DNA from: JACVRW01 sp963812415
Lineage (GTDB): Bacteria; Actinomycetota; Thermoleophilia; Solirubrobacterales; Thermoleophilaceae
Assembly (NCBI GenBank): GCA_963812415.1
Contig: CAWEVH010000040.1
Coordinates: 101,029 to 165,028, forward strand
DNA length: 64,000 nucleotides
Reading direction: 5' to 3'
Shown: in pieces, positions 1 through 8,197 of the stretch
Position numbering within the stretch: position 1 is the first letter of the stretch
Layout of the letters: the number at the start of each line of letters is the position of its first letter
The notes under the pieces: model-generated
What the model saw: only the letters and a program-made list of their open reading frames with translations
What the model was told of the DNA's origin: nothing
The model's database searches: none
Made by a program: the position numbers and the translations under genes

Positions 1-1
1 C

Positions 2-64
2 CTGGCCTCGGAGGTGGTCGCCTACTTCGAACGAAAGGTGGCGTTCTATGCAGCCAGCCGTTGA
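2..64 (+). CDS. 3' end of an upstream gene (partial)
   Basis: An open frame enters from the left edge and ends at a TGA at 62-64, giving about 20 residues ending AAFYAASR-like sequence (FERKVAFYAASR). It overlaps the start of the fumarylacetoacetase-family gene by 17 bases, the close packing expected of an operon. Too little remains to name the product. It could also be a chance open frame, since stops are rare in such GC-rich DNA. Confidence 0.35.
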   Translation: MASEVVAYFERKVAFYAASR

Positions 65-761
65 CCGGTCGGCCGCCACTGCAATCGCGCCGCCGGACAT
101 CACCACCGTCGCGGTGGCCGGCATGGATGCCGTCTTCCCCGTCGCCCGGGTGTTCTGCGTCGGGCGCAACTACGCCGAGCACGCGGTCGAGATGGGGCAC
201 GACCCGAACCGCGAGCCCCCGTTCTTCTTCATGAAGCCGGCCGACGCGGTCGTGCCGCCGGGCAGGCTGCCGTTCCCCACCCGGACGCAGGACCTTCATC
301 ACGAGATCGAGCTCGTGGTCGCGCTCGCAGCAGGGCGGCCGCGACATCCCCGTCGACGAGGCCCTCGACCACGTCTTCGGCTACGCCGTGGGGCTCGACA
401 TGACGCGCCGCGACCTCCAGGCGGAGGCGAAGAAGATGGGTCGCCCGTGGGACATGGCCAAGGGCTTCGACCAGTCCGCGCCCACGGGCCAGATCCGCGC
501 CGTCGAGGACATCGGCCATCCCACCAAGGGGGCCGTGTGGCTTCGGGTCAACGGGGAGCCGCGTCAGGAGGGCGACCTCGACCAGCAGATCTGGAAGGTG
601 CCCGAGACGATCAGCTTCCTCAGCACGCTCGTCTCGCTGCGTCCCGGCGACCTCATCATGACCGGGACGCCCAAGGGGGTCGGCCGGGTCGAGCCGGGCG
701 ACCGTCTCGAGGGTCAGATCGACGGTGTGGGCGCTCTGAGCGTCAGCTACGGCGCCTATAA
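48..761 (+). pseudogene. Fumarylacetoacetate hydrolase family protein, frameshifted
   Basis: The product belongs to the FAH family, whose members cleave or isomerise beta-diketo acids and related compounds with a divalent metal. The N-terminal part has the family signature VFCVGRNYAEHA and the metal-site HHEIELVVAL. The reading frame is lost at about 334, in a GGG run. Removing one G continues as GGRDIPVDEALDHVFGYAVG, then GLDMTRRDLQ, KGFDQSAP and the C-terminal GDLIMTGTPKGVG. A second shift near 750 (one base missing) would bring the frame back to the TAA at 759-761; otherwise the second frame runs on to 897 with about 45 atypical residues. ATG 48 is preferred because homologues carry a similar leader before VFCVGRNY. 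It faces the TauE-like gene convergently. The breaks are probably sequence errors; a real pseudogene is the alternative. Confidence 0.75.
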
Positions 762-774
762 ACGGGATCGCTCC

Positions 775-795
775 GGCGCGGGCCGAGCCCGCGCC
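775..795. terminator. Perfect GC hairpin after the FAH gene
   Basis: A 9-bp perfect stem (GGCGCGGGC / GCCCGCGCC) with a 3-base CGA loop starts 14 bases after the proposed TAA of the FAH gene. There is no T-run. The position fits a GC-rich terminator and supports the stop at 761. A second hairpin (CCGCCTC-TCG-GAGGCGG) lies at 854-870. Confidence 0.45.
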
Positions 796-920
796 CTCGC
801 GCGAAGCGCACCACCGAGCGTCGATAGAATTGCCTGTGGGGACTGGCCCGAGCCCGCCTCTCGGAGGCGGTGCCGGTCCGTCTTCTCTACTCACTGAACC
901 CGTTCCACAGGACACGACTC

Positions 921-1043
921 ATGAACAACCAGAATCGTCCCAACGCTCCGATGTCAGGCGGCCCGAAGGGGGCGCTGTCATCCCGCGGCGCCGAGACGGC
1001 CTCGCAGGCGCTGAAGCGCCTCTGGCGAGCCGTTCGCCGCTAA
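921..1043 (+). CDS. Possible small basic protein, 40 aa
   Basis: A short frame starts at ATG 921 with AGGA about 9 bases upstream and ends at TAA 1041-1043. The peptide begins MNNQNRPNAPMSGGPKGAL and ends in a basic tail (LKRLWRAVRR). I do not recognise it. The basic tail resembles the cytoplasmic leader of some ABC exporters, so it may be a truncated remnant. It lies between the FAH gene and the convergent TauE-like gene. Reality is uncertain. Confidence 0.25.
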   Translation: MNNQNRPNAPMSGGPKGALSSRGAETASQALKRLWRAVRR

Positions 1044-1080
1044 GCGAAGCAACGCGGCATCCAACTGCGCTGACTCCCTA

Positions 1081-1806
1081 CTAGGCGGTCAGCGCAGTTA
1101 CCGCGCCGGCGAGGAACACGATCGCGAGCGTGAGCCGCCGGAAGACGGTTTCGGGCATGCTCGGCCCGATCGTGGTGCCGGCCCAGTTGCCGAGCAACGA
1201 TCCGGGCAGCCACAGCAGGAAAGCCGGATACAGGGCATCGGTCTCGAGCCCTCCCGCGACGAGCAGAACGGCCAGGCCAAGCGCGTTCGACGCCACGAAG
1301 TAGAGGGCGAGATCCGCGAGAACGCTGCGCGGCGCCGCCTTGTCCCGCGCGAGCAGGAGTACGGGACCCAACCCGTTGAGTGACGTCGCCGCGCCCAGGA
1401 AGCCGCCGGCGAACCCGGCTGCGACCGCCGCTCCGGGCCTCTCCCTGGGGGGCGGCGCGTTCACCGCTCGCCAGAGCAGGACGGCCGCGACCATCACAAC
1501 CAGTCCCGCGCCGAGCTTGACCGTCGAAACGTCCACGGTCGTCAGCACCAGGGCCCCCAGCCAGAGCCCGGGGATGCTGCCGGCGATGAGGCTGGCGGCG
1601 CGGCCCGGCCTCGCGTCGGACCGGAACCGGTACGCCACCGAGATGCGTGTGACGCAGGCCAGCGCGAGGTTGGCGGTCACGACGAACGGCAAGGCGAAGC
1701 CAAGCAGCAACAGCAGCGGCGTGGCGACGAGCGAGTAGCCGAAGCCGGTTACGCCCCCGAGAAACGAAGCCGCGGCAACGACGAGAGCGCCCGCGAGCAG
1801 CTCCAT
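1081..1806 (-). CDS. TauE/SafE family membrane permease
   Basis: This 241-residue protein is almost entirely hydrophobic, with about eight predicted membrane segments arranged as two related halves. Each half opens with a small-residue-rich motif (FLGGVTGFGYSLVATPLL near the N terminus, GFAGGFLGAATSLNGLGPVLLL near residue 130). This is the pattern of TauE/SafE permeases, which export sulfite, sulfoacetate or related organosulfur or organic anions across the cytoplasmic membrane. Length is typical. It ends the minus-strand cluster, 24 bases after the stop of sucD, so it may be co-transcribed with it. The substrate cannot be read from sequence; an organic-acid exporter role would fit the neighbouring acyl-CoA genes. 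Confidence 0.8.
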   Translation of the reverse strand: MELLAGALVVAAASFLGGVTGFGYSLVATPLLLLLGFALPFVVTANLALACVTRISVAYRFRSDARPGRAASLIAGSIPGLWLGALVLTTVDVSTVKLGAGLVVMVAAVLLWRAVNAPPPRERPGAAVAAGFAGGFLGAATSLNGLGPVLLLARDKAAPRSVLADLALYFVASNALGLAVLLVAGGLETDALYPAFLLWLPGSLLGNWAGTTIGPSMPETVFRRLTLAIVFLAGAVTALTA

Positions 1807-1830
1807 CGCTCAGGCGGGCAGGCGCTCCGC

Positions 1831-2706
1831 TCAGCCGTCGAGGCTCGCGACCACGATCTCCGAGACCTCGGTAGGCGTGCGCCCGACGCGCACCCCGGCC
1901 GCCTCGAGCGCCTCGGCCTTGGCCGCCGCTGTGCCCTTCGAGCCGGACACGATCGCCCCGGCGTGGCCCATGGTCTTTCCGGGCGGGGCGGTGAAGCCGG
2001 CGATGTACGCGACCACCGGCTTGGAGACGTTGTCGGCGATGTACTCCGCCGCCTCCTCCTCGGCAGAACCGCCGATCTCGCCGCTCATCACGACGAGCGC
2101 GGTCTCGGGGTCGGCCTCGAACAGCTGGAGCACGTCGACGAAGCTCAGGCCGGGCACGGGGTCGCCGCCGATGCCCACGATCGACGAGTTGCCGAAGCCG
2201 GCCTGCGCCAGCTCGTTGCCGATCTGATAGGTCAGCGTGCCCGAGCGCGACACCACGCCGACGTTGCCCTCCTTGAAGAAGTCGGCCGGGATGATCCCCA
2301 CGTTGGCCTTGCCCGGGGACAGCACCCCCGGGCAGTTCGGGCCGATCAGCCGCACGTCGTCGAGCCGGCCCAGGTGGGTGCTCACACGGAGCTCGTCGTG
2401 CGCCGGAATGCCCTCGGTGATGGCGACGATCGTGTGGATCCCGGCCTCGGCGGCCTCGAGGATCGAGTCGGCGGCGAAGCGGGCCGGCACGAACACCATC
2501 GCTGCGTTGGCGTCCGTTTCGTCGACCGCCTCGCGGAAGGAGTCGAACACGGGGATGCCGTCGACCTGCTGTCCCCCCTTGCCGGGGGTGACCCCGGACA
2601 CGACGTTGGTGCCGTAGCGCTTGTTGTTGAGCGCGTGGAAGGTGCCCTCACGTCCGGTGATGCCGGACACGCACAGACGCGTCTCGCGGTCGACGAGGAT
2701 GCTCAT
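1831..2706 (-). CDS. sucD: Succinate--CoA ligase (ADP-forming) alpha subunit
   Basis: The 291-residue protein has the SucD layout: an N-terminal CoA-binding Rossmann domain and a C-terminal ligase domain with the conserved GHAGAIVSGSKGTA loop holding the phosphorylated histidine. With SucC it interconverts succinyl-CoA and succinate while making nucleoside triphosphate in the cytoplasm. Its start overlaps the sucC stop by 4 bases (ATGA), indicating translational coupling. The family also includes malate-CoA ligase, which cannot be excluded. Its place downstream of formyl-CoA transferase and an ADP-forming acyl-CoA synthetase is unusual for a housekeeping TCA gene and suggests use in the catabolic operon. 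Confidence 0.93.
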   Translation of the reverse strand: MSILVDRETRLCVSGITGREGTFHALNNKRYGTNVVSGVTPGKGGQQVDGIPVFDSFREAVDETDANAAMVFVPARFAADSILEAAEAGIHTIVAITEGIPAHDELRVSTHLGRLDDVRLIGPNCPGVLSPGKANVGIIPADFFKEGNVGVVSRSGTLTYQIGNELAQAGFGNSSIVGIGGDPVPGLSFVDVLQLFEADPETALVVMSGEIGGSAEEEAAEYIADNVSKPVVAYIAGFTAPPGKTMGHAGAIVSGSKGTAAAKAEALEAAGVRVGRTPTEVSEIVVASLDG

Positions 2707-3866
2707 CGCGCCTGGAGGGTCGGGCTGGCCGCGGCGAGCGCGACCACGCGCTCCGCGGCCTCGAGCATCGTCGCCTCGACCTCGAGGCCAGGCAGTTGGG
2801 CGTCGGCCAGCAGCCGGCGCCCCTCCTCGTCGTTCGTGCCGTCGAGGCGCACCACGAACGGCACCTGCGGCTTCACCTGCTCGAAGGCCTCGATCAGGCC
2901 CTTGGCCACCTCGTCGCAGCGGGTGATCCCGCCGAAGATGTTGAAGAGCACCGCTTTCACCTTCTCGTCCGAGAGGATCACCTCGACTGCCGCGACGATC
3001 GCGTCGGCCTTGGAGCCGCCGCCGGCGTCGAGGAAGTTGGCCGGGCGGCCGCCGGCCTGCGCCACCACGTCGAGCGTCGACATCACCAGGCCGGCCCCGT
3101 TGCCGAGGATGCCGATGTCGCCGTCGAGCTTGACGTAGATCAGGCCGCGCTCCTTGGCCATCTGCTCCTGCTCGTCCTCCGCCGACGGATCGCGAAGCGC
3201 GGCGTTGTCCGGATGGCGGAACAGCGCGTTGCCGTCGAGCGTCACCTTGGCGTCGAGCGCCCGCAGCTCCCGCTCGGGCGTGACGATCAGCGGGTTGACC
3301 TCGATCAGCATCGCGTCCTCGCCCTCGAACGTCTCGTAGAGCTTCGCCAGCATGCCGGTGAGTGGCCGCACGAGGTCACCGTCGACGCCGGCCTCGAAGG
3401 CCAGCCAGCGCCCGTGGAACTCCTGAAAGCCCAGCAGCGGGTCGACGTGCAGGCTGGCGATCGCGCCCGGATCCTCCTCGGCGACCTGCTCGATGTCCAT
3501 GCCGCCCTTGGTCGAGAGCATGATCAGCGGCGCCTTGGCGCTGCGATCGAAGACGATCGACGCGTAGTACTCGGCCTCGATCTGCGACGCCTCCTCGATC
3601 CAAACCTCGTGCACGCGCAGGCCGCGGATGTCCATGCCCAGGATCGCGTCGGCGTGCTGCCGGGCCTCGTCCCGCTCCTTGGCCACCTTGATCCCGCCGA
3701 GCTTGCCGCGCCCGCCGATCTGCACCTGGGCCTTCACGACGCACGGGTAGCCGATCGCATCGGCGGCGGCCACGGCCTCGTCGACGGTCTCGGCAGGACG
3801 CCCCGACGGCACCGGGACACCGTGCCTGGCGAACAGCTGCTTTCCCTGGTACTCGAGCAGGTCCAC
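2703..3866 (-). CDS. sucC: Succinate--CoA ligase (ADP-forming) beta subunit
   Basis: The 387-residue protein starts with the family's MDLLEYQGKQLFARHGVPVP and contains an ATP-grasp domain (residues about 1-230), the GGRGKLGGIKVA nucleotide loop, the LIEVNPLIV metal site and a C-terminal CoA-ligase domain ending in the NIFGGITRCDEVAKG motif that meets SucD. It forms the SucCD heterodimer. A strong GGAGGT lies about 6 bases before ATG 3866. It overlaps sucD by 4 bases. The membrane-protein gene upstream has an unclear 3' end, so I cannot say whether sucC has its own promoter. Confidence 0.94.
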   Translation of the reverse strand: MDLLEYQGKQLFARHGVPVPSGRPAETVDEAVAAADAIGYPCVVKAQVQIGGRGKLGGIKVAKERDEARQHADAILGMDIRGLRVHEVWIEEASQIEAEYYASIVFDRSAKAPLIMLSTKGGMDIEQVAEEDPGAIASLHVDPLLGFQEFHGRWLAFEAGVDGDLVRPLTGMLAKLYETFEGEDAMLIEVNPLIVTPERELRALDAKVTLDGNALFRHPDNAALRDPSAEDEQEQMAKERGLIYVKLDGDIGILGNGAGLVMSTLDVVAQAGGRPANFLDAGGGSKADAIVAAVEVILSDEKVKAVLFNIFGGITRCDEVAKGLIEAFEQVKPQVPFVVRLDGTNDEEGRRLLADAQLPGLEVEATMLEAAERVVALAAASPTLQAR

Positions 3867-3946
3867 CGGTTACCTCCGCCGCTTCGGCCCGTGCACGCTG
3901 TGCCTCCAGCGCGCCTACGGCCTGGAGCTTGACCCGGAGGAGGTGA

Positions 3947-4461
3947 GTCGGCAACAGGATTGCGCTCGCGGATGCGGATCCACCAGATCGGCGCGAAGTT
4001 CTCGTGCAGCCACCAGTAGCCGATGCCGAACCCCACGCTGACCAGGGCCTGATAGGCAAGGAAGTCAAGCCAGCCGTACGGCACCGCGACCTCCGAGCCG
4101 GCATAGAGATCCAGCAGTCCCGTCTGGAACACGCGCGCCACGGTGAAGGCGGCGGCCCAGTACAGCGCCACCGGCGTCAGCACGCCCAGCGGGAATCCTG
4201 CCCTGGGCCACCAGGATCTCGTACCCGGCGCCGGCGACCGCGAGCGGGACGCCTAGCGAGACGGCCGCGAACAGGGCAACGTCGAAGGGCTCGCTGCTGC
4301 CCGCGACCACGACTCCCAGGATCACACCGCCGAGCAGGCCGATCACCACCCCGGGCAGGGTCAGCTCCACGACCTGCCGGCGGCCGAGGCTCGCCCACGC
4401 CGTGGAGACCGGCTCCTGCGCCGGCTCGGGGTCGGCGGTCTCTGCGCGTGCCGGTCGCCAT
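3947..4461 (-). pseudogene. Small four-helix membrane protein, frameshifted
   Basis: An ATG at 4459-4461 overlaps the TGA of the Nramp-like gene (TGATG), so the two are translationally coupled. Two single-base shifts break the frame: an extra base in the GGGG at 4428-4431 and another in the GGG at 4191-4193 (plus-strand reading). With both removed the protein reads MATGTRRDRRPEPAQ, then about four hydrophobic helices including PGVVIGLLGGVILGVVVAG and YEILVAQGRIPLGVLTP, then WLHENFAPIWWIRIRERNPVAD. The family is unknown to me. Being coupled to the transporter gene, it may be an accessory subunit; that is inference. The true stop is unclear because the open frame continues past 3947 into sucC. 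Confidence 0.55.
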
Positions 4462-5960
4462 CAGCCGATGTCCGAGACGCCGTACTTGATGACGCTGTAC
4501 ATGATCGCCGTGAGGTACCCGATCCCGCCCAGCACAAGGACCACCGTGAAGGCCCAGTGCGGCCGGAGCTTCTTCGGCAGCCTGATGTTGTTGACCGCCG
4601 CCAGCGTCAGGCAGTAGGCCCCCATCACGAACGCCGACAGGAACGCCAGGATGTCCAGGATGCCCTCCGGGCCGTCGGCCGGACCGAAGTTCAGGATGAT
4701 GATCCCGAATATGATCACGAACCACAGGTAGATCCCGTACAGGTACGACATCTTGAGCCGCTTGGCGCCCGGCAGGAAGTAGTACGTCATGTCGGACTGC
4801 CCGCGGGCGAAGGCGTCGAAGAGGCCGACGCTCGCCTTGAAGCCGACGATCGCGATGAAAATGAAGAACAGCGTGTCGAAGTAGCTGGCGGCCTCCGCGA
4901 ACGCGTCCCCCATCGCCGGCAGCGCGACGTCGCGGTCCCCCTCCAGCAGCGCGCTCCGGGCCTCGGGGTTGAGCTCGGCGGCGTTCAGGGCCATGACAGT
5001 GAAGATGATCGTGACCAGCATCGTGATGCCGAAGAAGAGCACGAGCGCGTCGAACGTGACCCACTTGCGCCAGCCCTGCCACTTGCGCATCTCCTCCGGA
5101 TCGTCGACGTCGAACATCGACCCGGCTTCGGGGATCGTCTCCTCCTCCTCCGCGTGCAGCAGGCCACGGACCTTCGGGATGTGCGCGCCCATTCCCGCGC
5201 CCTTGTCACGCAGCCACAGCGTGTACCACATCTGCTGCATGCCGGACGGGCCGGCGAAGGCCAGCGCGCCGACGACGACCGGGAAGAACGCCGCCGTGAA
5301 GGCCTCGGACGGGATCCACGTGTCGAAGCGGACGGTGCCCGCCAGGGTCACGCCGAGGTCGTGCATGCTCCCCACGATCGCTCCCACGATCGCGGAGCCG
5401 ATCACGAGGACGCCGACCGCGAACGCCAGCAGCCCCTCGATGAAGTTGTAGATGTATCTGACGACCGTGAACATGACCCCGATGATGAGCAGGCCGACCG
5501 TCGCGGACACCTGCCACGAGATGCCGGTGATCTCCTCGAGCGCCTCCGCGCCACCGGAGATGTGCCCGGGCCAGATGTAGACCAGGGCGGCGATCAGGAA
5601 GAACATCCACATGAGCGGCACCCATATGCGCGCCGCGCCGAAGAAGATCGACTCGCCGGTGGCCATCGCGTAACGGGCCATCTCGAGCATCACCACGGTC
5701 TGGACGAGGACTCCGACCGTGAACAGCCATCGGATGTCAGCCCCGAAGACGATCACGAGTCGCGGCCAGAGGTAGGTCTCTCCGAACCCGACCCCGAGCG
5801 CGACGAGGATCATCGCCGGCCCGAGAATGTGCGCCGCCGCCGGCGCCTCCGGCAGCTTGCGGATCTTCATCGGCGGCAGCTTGCCCGCACGCCAGACGCG
5901 CTCCTCACCCTCCCGGTCGAGCGTGACCGGGCCCGCTACCCGGTTCTCCACATGTGCCAT
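4461..5960 (-). CDS. Nramp-like (non-canonical) transporter
   Basis: The 499-residue polytopic protein has about 11-12 membrane helices and resembles Nramp-fold carriers of the LeuT type. Helix 1 reads GVGFGETYLWPRL in place of the DPGN metal-binding motif of true Nramp Mn/Fe transporters, and MARYAMATGE follows, as in the Nramp-related proteins usually annotated divalent-metal transporters. A hydrophilic acidic loop of about 50 residues (EEEETIPEAGSMFDVDDPEE) sits mid-protein. Without DPGN, metal transport is doubtful. The operon, with formyl-CoA transferase and acyl-CoA synthetase, makes an organic acid or other catabolic substrate plausible. The gene starts 62 bases after the acyl-CoA synthetase stop, behind a GGGGAGA ribosome site. 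Confidence 0.75.
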   Translation of the reverse strand: MAHVENRVAGPVTLDREGEERVWRAGKLPPMKIRKLPEAPAAAHILGPAMILVALGVGFGETYLWPRLVIVFGADIRWLFTVGVLVQTVVMLEMARYAMATGESIFFGAARIWVPLMWMFFLIAALVYIWPGHISGGAEALEEITGISWQVSATVGLLIIGVMFTVVRYIYNFIEGLLAFAVGVLVIGSAIVGAIVGSMHDLGVTLAGTVRFDTWIPSEAFTAAFFPVVVGALAFAGPSGMQQMWYTLWLRDKGAGMGAHIPKVRGLLHAEEEETIPEAGSMFDVDDPEEMRKWQGWRKWVTFDALVLFFGITMLVTIIFTVMALNAAELNPEARSALLEGDRDVALPAMGDAFAEAASYFDTLFFIFIAIVGFKASVGLFDAFARGQSDMTYYFLPGAKRLKMSYLYGIYLWFVIIFGIIILNFGPADGPEGILDILAFLSAFVMGAYCLTLAAVNNIRLPKKLRPHWAFTVVLVLGGIGYLTAIMYSVIKYGVSDIG

Positions 5961-6022
5961 GACTCTCCCCTCGTCCTCCCTGCGCCGGGGCCGCTGGCGC
6001 GGCCGTCGGCCTTTCCCTCACC

Positions 6023-8197
6023 TCACCTGCGGTCCAGCAGACCCGCCATCCTCGCCCAGCGGTACTTGGCCGCCAGGACCTCCACCGGCGTCTCGGTCGT
6101 GTACGGGAACGCCGGGATCCCGTGATCGAACAGGTACTGCGAGGCCTCCTCGACCTCCACGTCGCCGGCGAGCGAAGCCACGATCGGCTTCTCGATCCCG
6201 CGGCCGCGGAACTCCTCGACCACCTCGGTCATCACCTCGGCGAAGACCATCGGCGGTGTCACGATCGTGTGCCAGTAGCCCAGCACGAGCCCGTGGATGC
6301 GCTCGTCCTCCAGCCCGAGCGCAACGGTGTTGCGATAGGTCTCGGGCGGCTCACCGCCGGTGATGTCCACCGGGTTGCCGGCGGCGCCGAACGGCGGGAT
6401 GAACTCCATGAACGCCTCGTTGAGGTCGTCCGGCATCTCCATCAGCTGGAGGCCGTTGTTGAAGCACGCGTCGGAGAGCAGCACTCCCGAGCCCCCGGCA
6501 CCCGTGATGATCACGACGTTCTCGCCCGTGGGCGTCGGCAGGATCGGCAGGCAGCGAGCGAACTGAAGCAGCTCCTGCAGCCCGCGCGCCCTGACGACGC
6601 CGGCCTCGCGGAGGATGTCCTCGTAGACCTTGTCGTCGCCCGCCAGCGCCGCCGTATGTGAGGCGGCAGCCTTCGTCCCGGCCGGCGTCGCGCCGGCCTT
6701 CAGCACCACGATCGGCTTCTCCTTCGAGACCCGCTGGGCCACCTCCACGAAGGCGCGACCATCCTTGAGGTCCTCCATGTGCAACGCCACGCAGTTCGTC
6801 GCGTCGTCCTGCTCGAAGAACGTGAGCAGGTCGTCCTCGTCGATGTCCGCCTTGTTGCCGAGGCCGACGATCGCCGACACACCGAGCTTCGTCGAGCGCG
6901 CGAAGCCCAGGATCCCCATCCCGATGCCGCCGCTCTGCGAGGCCAGCGCCACGGGCCCCTTCACGTCGTAGGGCGTCGTGAAGGCGGCGCTCATGTTGCC
7001 CGGCGTGTAGTAGACGCCGTAGATGTTCGGGCCGACGAAGCGGACGCCGTTCTCGCGCGCCTTCTGCTGGAGCTCCTTCTGCAGCTCCTCCTCGCCGGTC
7101 TCGGCGAAGCCCGACGGGATCAGCACAGCGGCCTTGATCCCCTTTTGGCCGACCTTGGCGAGCGTGTCCGGCACGAACTTCGCCGGGATGCAGAAGACGG
7201 CGACGTCGACACCGTCCGGCAGGTCGTCCACGTCGGCGTAGACCTTCTTGCCGAGGATCTCCTCCGACTTCGGGTTGATCGGGTAGATCTCGCCCTCGAA
7301 CCCGCCGTTGACGAGGTTCTTCATGACCGAGTTGCCGATCTTGCCCTCGGAGCCCGAGGCGCCCACCACCGCGATCGCCTCCGGCTGCATCAGGGCCTTC
7401 ATCGTCTCGAGGATCTCCTCCTGCGAGTAACGCGGCGGCGTCGTGTCGGACTCATCGAACGAGACGACGAACCGGGCGTCCACCGCGGTCGCCCCGTCCT
7501 CGCGCGCGAGGACCGGGTTCAGGTCGACCTCGGTGATCTCGTCGAAGTCGGTCACGAGCTGCGAGACCGCCTGGATCATCGCGGCCAGCGCCGCGCGGTC
7601 CACGCCGGCCCCGCCGCGCACGCCCTTCAGCACCTCGGCCGCGCGGATACCGTCCACCATCTCGGCGGCGTCCTCGGCCGACGTGGGGGCGAGCCGGAAG
7701 GTCACGTCGCGGAGCACCTCGACGAGCACGCCGCCGATGCCGAACGTGACCACCGGCCCGAACGACGGGTCGGTGACGGCGCCGATCAGGACCTCTTGGC
7801 CCTCGGACAGCATCTGCTGCACCTGGACGCCGGTGATGTCCGCGTCGGACTTGTAGCCCTTGGCGTTCTCGATGATCTGCTCGTAGCCCGACGAGACCTC
7901 GTCGGCGCCGCCGAGCCCGACGAGCACGCCCTTGGCCTCCGTCTTGTGAAGGATGTCCGGCGAGACGATCTTCAGGACGACCGGGTAGCCGATCTCCTCG
8001 GCGAGGCTGACGGCCTCCTCCGCGGAGGTGGCGAGACCCTCCTGCGGCACCGCGATGCCATAGGCGTCGCAGACCCGCTTGGCTTCGGGCGCGCTCAGGG
8101 CGGTCCGCCCCTCGGCGCGGACTGCATCCAGGACCTCCCGAACCGCTCCCTGGTCGGTGGCGCTGGACACCCGGGCTTCCGTCATTGTCGATTGCAT
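6023..8197 (-). CDS. ADP-forming acyl-CoA synthetase, single chain (beta-alpha order)
   Basis: The 724-residue protein fuses an N-terminal ATP-grasp domain (residues about 20-240, EEIGYPVVLKIVSPDILHKT) to a CoA-binding domain (from about 270, AIAVVGASGSEGKIGNSV) and ligase domains with the catalytic-histidine motif SHTAALAG. Such enzymes convert acyl-CoA, ADP and phosphate to acid, CoA and ATP, or run in reverse to activate acids. Its start overlaps the formyl-CoA transferase stop by 3-4 bases. In this setting it could harvest ATP from formyl-CoA or activate an incoming hydroxyacid. Substrate specificity cannot be read from sequence; acetate-CoA ligase is the default annotation. Confidence 0.9.
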   Translation of the reverse strand: MQSTMTEARVSSATDQGAVREVLDAVRAEGRTALSAPEAKRVCDAYGIAVPQEGLATSAEEAVSLAEEIGYPVVLKIVSPDILHKTEAKGVLVGLGGADEVSSGYEQIIENAKGYKSDADITGVQVQQMLSEGQEVLIGAVTDPSFGPVVTFGIGGVLVEVLRDVTFRLAPTSAEDAAEMVDGIRAAEVLKGVRGGAGVDRAALAAMIQAVSQLVTDFDEITEVDLNPVLAREDGATAVDARFVVSFDESDTTPPRYSQEEILETMKALMQPEAIAVVGASGSEGKIGNSVMKNLVNGGFEGEIYPINPKSEEILGKKVYADVDDLPDGVDVAVFCIPAKFVPDTLAKVGQKGIKAAVLIPSGFAETGEEELQKELQQKARENGVRFVGPNIYGVYYTPGNMSAAFTTPYDVKGPVALASQSGGIGMGILGFARSTKLGVSAIVGLGNKADIDEDDLLTFFEQDDATNCVALHMEDLKDGRAFVEVAQRVSKEKPIVVLKAGATPAGTKAAASHTAALAGDDKVYEDILREAGVVRARGLQELLQFARCLPILPTPTGENVVIITGAGGSGVLLSDACFNNGLQLMEMPDDLNEAFMEFIPPFGAAGNPVDITGGEPPETYRNTVALGLEDERIHGLVLGYWHTIVTPPMVFAEVMTEVVEEFRGRGIEKPIVASLAGDVEVEEASQYLFDHGIPAFPYTTETPVEVLAAKYRWARMAGLLDRR

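Noticed and set aside
334..336. Programmed ribosomal frameshifting as the cause of the broken genes
   Set aside because: The sites share no slippery heptamer or downstream pseudoknot, occur in unrelated genes, and mostly have the simple form of one surplus base in a short G/C run.
3867..3946. Plus-strand stretch reading YLRRFGPCTLCLQRAYGLEL, resembling a CxxC peptide
   Set aside because: It has no start, no ribosome site and overlaps the sucC leader with its strong SD on the other strand. It is probably chance.
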